Source: Sphingobacterium sp.
GTDB lineage: Bacteria; Bacteroidota; Bacteroidia; Sphingobacteriales; Sphingobacteriaceae
NCBI GenBank assembly: GCA_031286695.1
Contig: JAITTY010000008.1
Coordinates: forward strand, 1-64,000
Length of the DNA stretch: 64,000 bases
Direction of reading: 5' to 3'
Made by a program: the position numbers and the translations under genes. How positions within the stretch are numbered: the stretch's first letter is position 1; the number at the start of each line of letters is the position of its first letter. Of the stretch, positions 8,337 to 17,044 are shown piece by piece. Under the pieces are notes generated by a model. It did not search any database. It had not been told where the DNA came from and was given only the letters and a program-made list of their open reading frames with translations.

Positions 8337-8699
8337 ATGAACTTTAATATCCTGGCATATACCATCTACGGCCTGTTGACCTGTTATATCATCCTTTGGG
8401 TCGGTCGACAGTTTCATCGAAATGGCCGGACTTTTATCGTATCTCTTTTTGGACAGGACACCAGCCTGGCTGATACGACAAATAATCTATTGCTTATGGG
8501 ATATTATCTGTTCAACATCGGCTATGCCATTATACAATTTAGCTATTGGAACCAAATTCAATCTGTTGATGAACTGATCAGCAGTATTGCGCTAAAAACA
8601 GGCCGGTTGCTTTTTGTACTTGTTGGCTTACATTACTTGAATATGCTCGGTATTTACCTCTTCGCAAAAAGGAAAAACTCATTAACCATTAAACATTAA
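8337..8699 (+). CDS. Small membrane protein, paralogue 1
   Basis: A 120-residue protein with about three to four hydrophobic segments (roughly 5-22, 50-68, 88-110). It contains DTTNNLLLMGYYLFNIGYA, which matches the next gene's ATNNLFRIGFYLMNLGFA: the two are paralogues in tandem. No characterised family is recognised. The start codon is 4 bp after the GbsR-type regulator, so the two are likely translationally coupled. Confidence 0.65.
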   Translation: MNFNILAYTIYGLLTCYIILWVGRQFHRNGRTFIVSLFGQDTSLADTTNNLLLMGYYLFNIGYAIIQFSYWNQIQSVDELISSIALKTGRLLFVLVGLHYLNMLGIYLFAKRKNSLTIKH

Positions 8700-8703
8700 T
8701 ATC

Positions 8704-9084
8704 ATGGGAAATTTAACAGTTATCGGGTACTTTATTTATCTACCCATTGCAATCGGATTAACCTATTATGTTGCGTATGTGCTATTCAAAAATAGCATCG
8801 TTTACATGAATGATATCTTTGCCGGAAGACCAGAGGTCGCCAAAGCGACAAATAATCTCTTTCGTATCGGATTTTATCTGATGAATCTTGGATTTGCACT
8901 CTACATTCTCGAAATCAGTCTTTACAAGCCTAGCATCCAGGAACTCATCGAACGCCTGAGTTATAAAATCGGTGGATTCAGTATCTATTTAGGTCTGATG
9001 CTTTTTCTCAATATGTTTCTCTTTTTTAGAGGTAAACGCATTGCAAAACAAAGAAGAACGCTAAGTTCAACTGTCAATCCTTAA
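8704..9084 (+). CDS. Small membrane protein, paralogue 2
   Basis: A 126-residue protein with the same layout as its upstream neighbour: hydrophobic helices near 6-28, 52-70 and 90-112, the shared TNNL-x-x-x-G-x-YL-x-N-x-G-x-A motif, and a basic C-terminus (RGKRIAKQRR). The start lies 4 bp after the previous stop. The tandem duplication suggests a heteromeric membrane complex, but this is inference. Confidence 0.65.
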   Translation: MGNLTVIGYFIYLPIAIGLTYYVAYVLFKNSIVYMNDIFAGRPEVAKATNNLFRIGFYLMNLGFALYILEISLYKPSIQELIERLSYKIGGFSIYLGLMLFLNMFLFFRGKRIAKQRRTLSSTVNP

Positions 9085-9107
9085 ATAAATAACAAAATAA
9101 ACTCGCC

Positions 9108-9998
9108 ATGAATAAAATAGTCATTGCAGGGGGAACAGGTTTTGTTGGTCAATATCTTTTCCAAAAATTCCGGGCATTGGGACACCAGGTTATTATCATA
9201 GGCCGACAACGGGCTGATATCCTTTGGTCAGATCGTCGCGGTATTGCCGAAGCACTGGAAAACGCGGACTTACTCATCAATCTAGCTGGCAAGTCTGTCA
9301 ATTGCCGCTATAACGAAAAAAACAAGGCCGAAATATTCTCTTCGAGAACAGCAACGACAAAAATACTCGGCGAACTCATATCAGCAGCTAACAATCCACC
9401 AAAGCTGTGGCTGAATTCAAGCACAGCGACTATTTACCGTCACGCTGAGGACCGTCCGATGACTGAAAGTTCGGGTGATATCGGAACAGGATTTTCCGTT
9501 GATGTTGCCACGTTATGGGAAAAAACCTTTTTCGATTTTAAATTACCGCAGACTCGACAGGTAGCACTCCGTATGGCCATTGTACTGGGACCGGATGGTG
9601 GCGTTATACATCCTTTTAAGAACCTGGTCCGTTTTGGACTCGGTGGCATACAGGGTAATGGCAAGCAATATTTTAGCTGGATCCATATTGAAGATCTTTT
9701 CCAGATCATCCTGTTCTTACAAAGCCATGGCGATATGAGTGGTGTTATCAATTGCGCAGCCCCCCATCCGATTATGAATAAGACTTTTATGGCGACTTTT
9801 CGACAAGTAATGCAACGTAAAATTGGTCTACCTTCTCCCAAATGGCTGCTGGAAATAGGTGCTGCTTTGATCGGTACGGAGACAGAACTCCTTTTGAAAA
9901 GTCGTTGGGTATTGCCGGAAAGGCTGGAAAATAATGGATATACATTTAAATATCCGACGATTTCTGCTGCTTTGCAGGATATTCTACAGCGTGGTTAA
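9108..9998 (+). CDS. TIGR01777-family epimerase (SDR39U1-like)
   Basis: A 296-residue extended short-chain dehydrogenase/reductase-like protein. The Rossmann motif GGTGFVGQYL is at about 8-17. LINLAGKSVN near 64-73 is the family's variant of the NAG motif. A DUF1731-type C-terminal tail follows (about 245-292). Substrates of this family are not known; the human relative is SDR39U1. It closes the GbsR-type operon and starts 23 bp after the second membrane protein. Confidence 0.8.
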   Translation: MNKIVIAGGTGFVGQYLFQKFRALGHQVIIIGRQRADILWSDRRGIAEALENADLLINLAGKSVNCRYNEKNKAEIFSSRTATTKILGELISAANNPPKLWLNSSTATIYRHAEDRPMTESSGDIGTGFSVDVATLWEKTFFDFKLPQTRQVALRMAIVLGPDGGVIHPFKNLVRFGLGGIQGNGKQYFSWIHIEDLFQIILFLQSHGDMSGVINCAAPHPIMNKTFMATFRQVMQRKIGLPSPKWLLEIGAALIGTETELLLKSRWVLPERLENNGYTFKYPTISAALQDILQRG

Positions 9999-10031
9999 AG
10001 TTTTATAAGGTCAAAACGTGGGGTACACAAC

Positions 10032-12143
10032 TTATCCCACGTTAACTTTAAAATTCTCGAATACAAGCGCTGCAGTAACAATAGCGCCTTCGTTATTTTT
10101 CACGCCTTTAAACTCGGAAGTCTTTCCTTTTTCCAGCAGGTTCTTCATTTCCTTTTCATCCAGAAAGATCCCATTTAAGGTTCGCCAGATTTTAAAATCG
10201 CATCCACGGGCATAGTGATCACATTGTGCTACCTTATCATACAGCAGAATCAATCCTTTCTCACATTTCGGACATTTTATCTTTCCTTTCTGCTGGGGTT
10301 TCACTTCTTCCTGTGCCAAAGAAATCCGCAATGTCAGCAGCTCTTTGGTGATTTTGGCTGTATAGTCCTTAATATGTTTCATAAAAACATCGTAAGAAAC
10401 CTTATTAGCACGCATTTCTTCCAGCTTTTGTTCCCATTTACCGGTTAGTGTTACCTTTGCAATGGAACGATCTTTTACGAGATGGTATACCGCCAGCCCT
10501 TTTTCGGTCGGAATAAGCTTTTTCTTATCACGCTTAATATAATCGCGTTGGAAAAGCGTTTCAATAGTTGCAGCGCGTGTAGCCGGAGTACCAAGTCCAC
10601 AGTCTTTCATGGCCTGACGCATCTCATCATCTTCGATTTCCTTTCCAGAAGTTTCCATTGCCTTTAGCAATGATGCTTCGGTATGTATGGGTCTAGCTTT
10701 GGTAAAACGTTCAGCAAGCTCCAAGGTCAGGATCTGCAAGATTTCTTCGGCCAGCAGCTTCGGTAATTGCGCATTTTCGTTATCCTGATCATCATTGTTC
10801 TTATCTTCATCCGGGGCTTCGATCTGTTCAGCAGAAAGACGCCAGCCATATTGTTTGATCACCGTACCTTTGGCGATCAATTCAACCCCCTGTGCATCGA
10901 TTGTCACGGTAGTAATATCTTTTATACAGACTTCCGAGAAACTTTCGACCATACGTTTGGCGATCATATTGTAGATATTCTGCTGTTCTTTCAGCATCGG
11001 TCCCGGCTTTTCATCCGTCACCAGCAAGGCGTGGTGATCGGTGACTTTTTTATCATCCACAGAGCGTTTATTCAACTTTGCACCGATCAGATTTTTGGCT
11101 ATTGACGCGATAGATTCTTCTGCGGTATCAGATAGATGCTGAAAAAGCTCTTCAATTTTCTCGAAGACATCCTCACCAATGTAACGCGAACCGGTACGTG
11201 GATAGGTGATGACTTTTTTCTCATAAAGTGTTTGCGCAATACTTAATGTCTGATCTGCCGAATAACCGTATTTTTTGTTTGCATCCTGTTGAAGGGATGT
11301 TAAATCAAATAGTAGCGGTGGCTGTTCTTTTGTCTCTTTGGCTTCCACTTTTGCAACACGTGCATTAGAACCGACAGTCAGTCTAGCAATGGTTTGTTCA
11401 GCAACGTCTTTCTTATCAATTTTATTTGAAGTTGCCTTAAAACTAATATTATCTTTTTCAAATCCCGCCTGAATTTTATAAAATGCCTGCGGTTTAAAGT
11501 CTTTATTTTCCAGATACCGCGAACAGATCATCGCCAGAGTGGGTGTCTGCACACGTCCCAAAGAAAGCAGTCCTTTATTCCCCGCCGCCAACGTGATCGC
11601 CTGTGTTGCATTGATGCCGATCAGCCAGTCCGACTCTGAGCGCGAACGGGCAGACATATAAAGACTATCGTACTCCGTGCCTGCTTTTAAATTGGCAAAT
11701 CCTTCCTTAATAGCTTTATCTGTTTGGCTGGAGATCCACAGACGTTTAAATGGCACTTTAGAACCTAAAAAATAGTATATATTGCGAAAGATCAATTCAC
11801 CTTCCCGTCCAGCATCCGTAGCCACGATGATTTCTTCGGCTTGTTCTAAAAGTGATTTGATGGTATTGAGCTGTTTCACAGCCCCTGTATCGTCCATTTG
11901 CTTGCCATCCCGCTTCACCTTCTTCGACTCCAACTTAAATGTTGGCGGAATGATCGGCAAATTTGAAATTGTCCACGAATTGTATCCGTAAGCCTGTGGT
12001 GTACAGAGTTGCACCAAATGACCAAAAGCATACGTAAAAGCATAGCCATTACCGGCGATATAACCGTCTTTGACTTCTTTCGCCCCCATCACTCGAGCCA
12101 GATCACGCGCCACAGAGGGCTTTTCAGCTATTACAACTTTCAT
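10032..12143 (-). CDS. topB: DNA topoisomerase III (type IA)
   Basis: A 703-residue enzyme that relaxes and decatenates DNA through a transient 5'-phosphotyrosine bond. The TOPRIM start VVIAEKPSVARDLA is at residues 3-16 and its acidic triad lies in ATDAGREGELIFR near 108-120. The catalytic Tyr is in ITYPRTGSRYI near 314. The C-terminal region has a CPKCEKGL zinc-ribbon-like piece followed by CDHYARGCDFKIW. It starts 57 bp downstream of dgt on the same strand, and the two may be cotranscribed. Confidence 0.9.
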   Translation of the reverse strand: MKVVIAEKPSVARDLARVMGAKEVKDGYIAGNGYAFTYAFGHLVQLCTPQAYGYNSWTISNLPIIPPTFKLESKKVKRDGKQMDDTGAVKQLNTIKSLLEQAEEIIVATDAGREGELIFRNIYYFLGSKVPFKRLWISSQTDKAIKEGFANLKAGTEYDSLYMSARSRSESDWLIGINATQAITLAAGNKGLLSLGRVQTPTLAMICSRYLENKDFKPQAFYKIQAGFEKDNISFKATSNKIDKKDVAEQTIARLTVGSNARVAKVEAKETKEQPPLLFDLTSLQQDANKKYGYSADQTLSIAQTLYEKKVITYPRTGSRYIGEDVFEKIEELFQHLSDTAEESIASIAKNLIGAKLNKRSVDDKKVTDHHALLVTDEKPGPMLKEQQNIYNMIAKRMVESFSEVCIKDITTVTIDAQGVELIAKGTVIKQYGWRLSAEQIEAPDEDKNNDDQDNENAQLPKLLAEEILQILTLELAERFTKARPIHTEASLLKAMETSGKEIEDDEMRQAMKDCGLGTPATRAATIETLFQRDYIKRDKKKLIPTEKGLAVYHLVKDRSIAKVTLTGKWEQKLEEMRANKVSYDVFMKHIKDYTAKITKELLTLRISLAQEEVKPQQKGKIKCPKCEKGLILLYDKVAQCDHYARGCDFKIWRTLNGIFLDEKEMKNLLEKGKTSEFKGVKNNEGAIVTAALVFENFKVNVG

Positions 12144-12200
12144 TTTTAACGTATTGAGATATGCGTATTGAGATTTTAGAACAAAGAGTAAAGAACAAAG

Positions 12201-13559
12201 TTATTCAATACTTGGTATTGTTATCCCCTGGATCTTACGATAAAGTTCAATGGCATAGACATCGGTCATTCCCGAAACAAAGTCTAAAACACAGCGAATT
12301 TTCGAATACGAATCTTGTTTGTCTGTATAAAATTGCGCTGGAATTAAAGCGACCAATTTTTTATCGTAATTATTTTTGTTCTTCTTCAGATAGGCTGGCA
12401 CGAACTCTTTTAACAATGCATCCATCACGCGGTAGCCGGCAATCTCAATCTGCACAACCGTTGGGGCATTATAAATTTTGGCGATGGAAATTTTTGAAAT
12501 TTTGTTCATCTGCTTGACAATATCCTCATCCAATGCGTCCATCAAAGCCGATGCAAATGTTCCTGCCAAAAATTTCTCCTGTTCACGGACAAAGACATCT
12601 ACACAACCTTTTATAAGCGTATTGATTGCTTTTGCCCGCAACAAAGCCACCCGGCTTGGGGTATCCAGCAAACCATCGAGCCGGTCGCGCAGATTCTCCT
12701 TACCACACAATGGCAGTAAGAGTTCTTCTACTTCCTGATAAGATAGTATTTTAAGATGATGAGCATCTTCCAAATCGATAATATTGTAGCAAATATCATC
12801 TGCCGCTTCCACCAGATAAACCAATGGATGTCTCAGATAGCCTTTGGGGTTAGAAGGATCTTTTAACAACCCTAGCTCATCGGCAATCTTCTCAAATGCT
12901 TTTTGCTCTTCTGTAAAAAAGCCATATTTCTTGCGATGATGATTTTTCTTGAGATGGCCATCAATTGCCAAACAGGGGTATTTTACAATGGAAGCTAAAG
13001 ATGTATAGGTCAATGCAAATCCTTTGGGATCTTTTCCCTGAAAAGCATGCGTTAAAATACGCAAAGCATTAGCATTTCCTTCAAAATGGGTCAGATCGGC
13101 CCATTCTTCTGCAGTAACCTGTTCTTGATATTTACGTCCGTCGCCGTCTGTGAAATAGGTAGAGATCGCAGATTCTCCAGAGTGCCCAAATGCTGGATTG
13201 CCCAGATCATGGGAAAGACATGCTGCAGAGATAATATTCCCAACTTCCTGTAAAAAGGGGTATTCCACGTCTAGATTAGGATTTTCTTCTTTTAACTGCG
13301 CATAAAACATCCGGCCCAAAGAGCGCCCCACACTCGCCACTTCTAAACTGTGCGTCAATCTATTGTGAACGAACACAGCGCCAGGAAGTGGAAAAACCTG
13401 CGTTTTATTCTGTAATCTACGAAATGGGGAAGAAAAGATCAGACGATCATAATCCCGTTGAAATTCCGACCGGGCTACCAGGTAACTATCTACGCTCCGA
13501 TCTTCGTAACCCCAGCGCTTTGCAGAGAGCAAATCTTTCCAATTCATTTTTTCAGACAT
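12201..13559 (-). CDS. dgt: Deoxyguanosinetriphosphate triphosphohydrolase (HD domain)
   Basis: It would hydrolyse dGTP to deoxyguanosine and tripolyphosphate, or act as a broader dNTPase as in many relatives. The 452 residues carry the HD-domain metal ligands: His in RLTHSLEVASVGRS (about 67-80) and the HD pair in CLSHDLGNPAFGHSGE (about 114-129). The N-terminal FQRDYDRLIFSSPFRRLQNKTQV is the nucleotide-binding signature of dGTPases. It leads a probable dgt-topB transcription unit. Confidence 0.88.
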   Translation of the reverse strand: MSEKMNWKDLLSAKRWGYEDRSVDSYLVARSEFQRDYDRLIFSSPFRRLQNKTQVFPLPGAVFVHNRLTHSLEVASVGRSLGRMFYAQLKEENPNLDVEYPFLQEVGNIISAACLSHDLGNPAFGHSGESAISTYFTDGDGRKYQEQVTAEEWADLTHFEGNANALRILTHAFQGKDPKGFALTYTSLASIVKYPCLAIDGHLKKNHHRKKYGFFTEEQKAFEKIADELGLLKDPSNPKGYLRHPLVYLVEAADDICYNIIDLEDAHHLKILSYQEVEELLLPLCGKENLRDRLDGLLDTPSRVALLRAKAINTLIKGCVDVFVREQEKFLAGTFASALMDALDEDIVKQMNKISKISIAKIYNAPTVVQIEIAGYRVMDALLKEFVPAYLKKNKNNYDKKLVALIPAQFYTDKQDSYSKIRCVLDFVSGMTDVYAIELYRKIQGITIPSIE

Positions 13560-13808
13560 AGCGCAAACTTAGATAAATTTGCTTTTAAATACAATTATAA
13601 TCACAGCAGATATATTCCAAAAACGGTACAATATACGTTCGTGCATATATATAGTTTACGACGGCGATATGCCGGTAAAGGAATCATTTTTTCAGCAGTA
13701 TCTCTGATTACATTTCAAAATGACAAATTTTACAAACAGCTGTTATCAAAGTCATTTTTATACTGGTTATATTCTGTATCTTTAACCTAAATACCAATAG
13801 GGATCATC

Positions 13809-14867
13809 ATGACGAAATATCAAACACTTATTCCAAAACATTTTGAAGGTACAATCGATGGCAAAAACACGCATTTGCTCTTGTTAAAAAATGAAGGGGG
13901 CATGCAAGTACTCTTAACAGATTATGGTGCACGTATCGTCAGTATTCTGGTACCTGATAACAAAGGAAATTTGGTGGATGTAGCTTTGGGCTTCGATTCC
14001 ATTCAAGCTTATTTGGACTCTGATGAAAAATACCATGGCTGTACTGCCGGACGTTTCGCAAATCGCATTGCTGAAGGCAAATTTGAGATCAACGGAAAAT
14101 ACTATACACTCCCTCAGAACAATGGAAACAATTGCCTTCATGGCGGTATCTCAGGTTTTCATGACAAGGTTTGGGACAGAAGGGTAACTTACCAGTCGCA
14201 TGTCGAATTTTATTATGTTTCCCCGGATGGTGAAGAAGGTTTTCCGGGAAACCTAAAAGTAATGGTTTCCTATACCCTGACCAGAAATAACGAGATCATT
14301 ATTAAATATCATGCACAATCGGATGCCGATACCCATGTAAACTTGACCAACCATACGTATTTCAATCTGGATGGAGAAGGCAGTGGAGATGTATTGCAGC
14401 AGGTTCTTCAGATCAATTCGGATGAGGTTCTCTTTGTAGACGAAAATCAGATACCAAATGCCGTCGTACCGGTTGAAGGTACAGCCTTCGACTTCCGCAT
14501 CCCTAAACCTATTGTCCAAGATATCACGGCGAATAATGAACAACTTATTGCGGCCAAGGGATATGACCATTGCTATGTAAACAACCAGCCTATTTCACAA
14601 CCCTGCGCAACAGTGTATTCAAAAAACACAGGAATTCAGCTGGATGTATTTACAACCGAACCGGGTGTACAGCTTTACACAGCCAACTGGATGACGGGGA
14701 ATGATTTTGGCAAAAGAGGTTATAAGTACCTCCCCTATGCTGGATTTTGTTTGGAAACACAGCACTTTCCGGATACACCCAATCAAGCAGAATTCCCTTC
14801 AACCTTGTTAAAAGCAGGCGAATCATTTGACTCCGAGACACACTTTAAGTTCTCCATAAAAAAATAA
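13809..14867 (+). CDS. galM: Aldose 1-epimerase (galactose mutarotase)
   Basis: A 352-residue enzyme that interconverts alpha and beta anomers of galactose and glucose. The catalytic His is in NLTNHTYFNL near 178-187, the catalytic Glu in GFCLETQHFPDTPN near 313-326, and AGRFANRIAEG near 78-88 is the substrate-binding Arg segment. No signal peptide, so cytoplasmic. No sugar-utilisation genes are adjacent. It converges on argH across a very long terminator hairpin. Confidence 0.9.
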   Translation: MTKYQTLIPKHFEGTIDGKNTHLLLLKNEGGMQVLLTDYGARIVSILVPDNKGNLVDVALGFDSIQAYLDSDEKYHGCTAGRFANRIAEGKFEINGKYYTLPQNNGNNCLHGGISGFHDKVWDRRVTYQSHVEFYYVSPDGEEGFPGNLKVMVSYTLTRNNEIIIKYHAQSDADTHVNLTNHTYFNLDGEGSGDVLQQVLQINSDEVLFVDENQIPNAVVPVEGTAFDFRIPKPIVQDITANNEQLIAAKGYDHCYVNNQPISQPCATVYSKNTGIQLDVFTTEPGVQLYTANWMTGNDFGKRGYKYLPYAGFCLETQHFPDTPNQAEFPSTLLKAGESFDSETHFKFSIKK

Positions 14868-14919
14868 TAACAAGACAACGGCCGATAAGCAAATACTTAT
14901 CGGCCGTTGTCTTGTTATT
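14866..14919. terminator. Bidirectional terminator with a perfect 24-bp stem
   Basis: Left arm 14866-14889 and right arm 14896-14919 are perfectly complementary over 24 bp around the 6-nt loop CAAATA. It lies between convergent galM and argH and overlaps the galM stop codon. The GC-rich core is ACGGCCGATAAG. Confidence 0.85.
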
Positions 14920-14954
14920 TCGATTGTTCATCCGATGATGACAGATCTTATTTT

Positions 14955-16286
14955 TTATGCCAAAAGATCATCTAATGCTGTTTGGACCTTCTCAAAACCA
15001 AAAGTTCCTTTCACCTGTTCAAACATACGTTGAATCTGATCATTGCACAGATTTCCAATGCTGCCTTCGTGTGTATGGTTTACCTCTTTCGATGGCTTGA
15101 ATCGTCCCTCGTCGATATCGATACCGATGGTCCGATAGGCTTCACGGAAGGGCACCCCTTTTAGAACCTCATTATTCACCACTTCGACGGAGAACAAATA
15201 ATCATATTTTGGATCGTCCAGGATATTCTCTTTAACGGAAATATTTTCCAACATGAAAGTTGCTATTTCAAGACATTCATTAAGCGATTTAAAAGCAGGG
15301 AATAGATTCTCCTTTAACAATTGAAGATCTCTATGGTAACCAGACGGCAGGTTGGTTGTCATTAACGCAATTTCATTAGGAAGTGCCTGGATTTTATTGC
15401 AGCGCGAACGGATCAACTCAAAGACATCGGGATTCTTCTTATGCGGCATGATACTCGATCCAGTCGTCAAATGTGCCGGAAATGAGATGAAGCCAAAATT
15501 TTGGTTAATATACAAGCAAACATCCATTGCAAACTTTGCCAATGTCGCTGCGATGGAGCTCATCCCTTGTGCTAAGATACGTTCGGTCTTACCTCTGCCC
15601 ATCTGTGCGTAAACCACATTGTAATTTAAGTCTTCGAATCCCAGAAGTTGTGTCGTCATCGTTCTATTCAACGGGAAAGATGACCCATAGCCCGCAGCAG
15701 ATCCTAGAGGATTCTTATTACAAACCTTCCAGGCTGCACGCATCATCTCCAGATCATCAACAAGGCTCTCGGCGTAAGCACCAAACCATAATCCAAACGA
15801 CGAAGGCATCGCAATCTGCAAATGGGTATAACCGGGGATCAGAATATGCTTGTATCGTTCGCTGAGTTGTATCAGTTGGTTAAAAAGCGCTTCTGTATTT
15901 TCGATGATATGCTGAATTTCGGAGCGGAAGTATAATTTTAAATCAACTAATACCTGATCATTACGGGATCTGCCGGAATGGATTTTTTTCCCTGCTTCAC
16001 CGATACGCTGTGTTAGCAGCATTTCAACCTGCGAATGCACGTCTTCGACCGAGTCTTCAATGCGAAAATCACCAGCAAGGATTTCTTTATAGATATTTTT
16101 CAGTTCTTTTTGCACAAGTGCAAGATCCGCATCGGTCATCAGGTCTATGCTGTTCAACATGCGCGTATGGGCCAATGAGCCCAAAACATCTGCAGCCGCA
16201 AGCTGCAGGTCCATGACCCGGTCATTGCCTACGGTAAACGATTCCACAAAAGAATCGACATCTATATTTTTTTGCCAGATTTTCAT
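14955..16286 (-). CDS. argH: Argininosuccinate lyase
   Basis: It cleaves argininosuccinate to arginine and fumarate, the last step of arginine synthesis. The 443 residues include the fumarase/ASL signature GSSIMPHKKNPD near 275-286 with its catalytic Ser, and the HSGRSRNDQV substrate loop near 103-112. It stands alone here, 21 kb from argC and argG, so arginine genes are split in this genome. A promoter read on the minus strand has TTG at 16415-16413, 20 bp, then TATTTTTG at 16392-16385, giving a leader of about 95 nt. Confidence 0.93.
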   Translation of the reverse strand: MKIWQKNIDVDSFVESFTVGNDRVMDLQLAAADVLGSLAHTRMLNSIDLMTDADLALVQKELKNIYKEILAGDFRIEDSVEDVHSQVEMLLTQRIGEAGKKIHSGRSRNDQVLVDLKLYFRSEIQHIIENTEALFNQLIQLSERYKHILIPGYTHLQIAMPSSFGLWFGAYAESLVDDLEMMRAAWKVCNKNPLGSAAGYGSSFPLNRTMTTQLLGFEDLNYNVVYAQMGRGKTERILAQGMSSIAATLAKFAMDVCLYINQNFGFISFPAHLTTGSSIMPHKKNPDVFELIRSRCNKIQALPNEIALMTTNLPSGYHRDLQLLKENLFPAFKSLNECLEIATFMLENISVKENILDDPKYDYLFSVEVVNNEVLKGVPFREAYRTIGIDIDEGRFKPSKEVNHTHEGSIGNLCNDQIQRMFEQVKGTFGFEKVQTALDDLLA

Positions 16287-16384
16287 TCGTATAATTTCCT
16301 TTCTGATACTGCCCTTATCAAAAGCCTGAGGTCGGTTTAGCGTTGATCGAAGCTCCTGATAATTCTATTAAATACAATTTTTTA

Positions 16385-16415
16385 CAAAAATACCAATTGC
16401 AAATGGTTATATCAA
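16385..16415 (-). promoter_or_regulatory. Promoter of argH
   Basis: On the minus strand TTG (16415-16413) then 20 bp then TATTTTTG (16392-16385). The predicted start is near 16380, about 95 nt before the argH ATG. The leader contains no obvious Arg-rich peptide. Confidence 0.5.
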
Positions 16416-16574
16416 TGCAAAGATTGCAGACATTTCAGGAAGGTAATGCCGGTTCAAAAAGAAAAATTCAGGCAAAAAGAAGGACTGTTACAAAAAAAAT
16501 AAAATGTTAAAAGTTTGTTAAATCGCGATAAACACATTTTATAAGTAACCACTCACTTTATTTTTAAAAGTTAT

Positions 16575-16605
16575 TTTGTCAGTTTTTTAAGTATTCCTAT
16601 GTTTG
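16575..16605 (+). promoter_or_regulatory. Consensus promoter driving a candidate small RNA
   Basis: TTTG (16575-16578), exactly 19 bp, TATGTTTG (16598-16605). It faces right, away from argH, and no ORF of useful length follows before a terminator at 16753-16784. Confidence 0.65.
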
Positions 16606-16609
16606 TAGT

Positions 16610-16785
16610 GTAAGGGAGATGAAAAAATAGAAGATGGTAGGGTTAGTAAATACTTACCGCTTTAAATACACCGAAATTTCAAACCAAATATGATAGACCC
16701 CAAAGTCTTAAAACTTGAAAGAAATTACCTAACCAATTGTGAATCGAAATTTAAAGGCACGTCAAACCAAGATGTGCCTTTTTTC
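16610..16785 (+). ncRNA. Candidate small RNA, about 175 nt, with own promoter and terminator
   Basis: The segment begins about 5 nt after a consensus promoter and ends in a hairpin, AAAGGCAC (16753-16760) with GTGCCTTT (16774-16781), followed by a T-rich run. Inside, GGTTAGTAA (16641-16649) can pair with TTACCTAACC (16725-16734) with one bulged C, closing a domain of about 75 nt. The only ORFs are very short (an ATGAAAAAATAG minigene and a 17-codon frame), and the longest frame, from 16690, runs through the terminator, so coding is unlikely. It shows no tmRNA, SRP or RNase P hallmarks. A 6S-like RNA or a trans-acting sRNA are possibilities I cannot separate. Confidence 0.5.
16753..16784 (+). 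terminator. Intrinsic terminator of the candidate small RNA
   Basis: An 8-bp stem, AAAGGCAC/GTGCCTTT, with a 13-nt loop, followed by TTTTTTCTTTT. No annotated gene precedes it on this strand, so it must end some other transcript. Confidence 0.65.
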
Positions 16786-16853
16786 TTTTCTAGTATGTCT
16801 CCACCCTCATTAAGCCTTTAATCCGTTTTTTCCCAACAGACGGCTGTTGTTCA

Positions 16854-16942
16854 TTTTTTTTGAAAGCGCTGATCTTATTGGTCAGAAAGAACCTTCTTTC
16901 GCTTTCATTGCTGTTGGTACCTGCGAAGTCATGAAGGTTTTA
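16854..16942 (-). repeat. Dispersed intergenic repeat, copy B
   Basis: Read on the minus strand it begins AAAACCTTCATGACTTCGCA and ends in GTTCTTTCTGACCAATAAG, ATCAGCGCTTTC and an A-run. Compared with copy A (52855-52945), the first 28 positions from CCTTCATGA match at 25 and the last 40 match at all but a few. It lies between the candidate small RNA and the rbfA promoter. Confidence 0.65.
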
Positions 16943-16968
16943 TTGTGAACAGCGCGTGCGGCCGCGTC

Positions 16969-17005
16969 AAAATTTCGCTTTTAATTGAAATTTTGGCTAT
17001 TTTTG
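16969..17005 (+). promoter_or_regulatory. rbfA promoter with AAAATTTC-N10-GAAATTTT inverted repeat
   Basis: AAAATTTC (16969-16976), 10 bp, GAAATTTT (16987-16994), GGC, then TATTTTTG (16998-17005) as the -7 box. The same arrangement with identical spacing lies before nth (46243-46279). The inverted repeat occupies the place of a -33 box and may be a regulator site or an extended promoter. The transcript would begin near 17010, 35 nt before rbfA. Confidence 0.55.
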
Positions 17006-17044
17006 TTTAACATAATTGAGAATATTCAACATAAAACGTATACG

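Noticed and set aside
10767..11105. Open frame of 112 codons opposite topB.
   Set aside because: Lies wholly within topB on the other strand; Phe/Ile-rich translation typical of antisense shadow.
16690..16824. Short ATG frame within the candidate small RNA.
   Set aside because: It reads through the terminator hairpin and T-run, and its sequence shows no coding bias.
16987..17008. Possible sigma-54 promoter (TGGC...TTG) before rbfA and nth.
   Set aside because: The spacing between TGGC and TTG is 5, not the 7 needed for TGGCAC-N5-TTGC, and TAnnTTTG explains the site.
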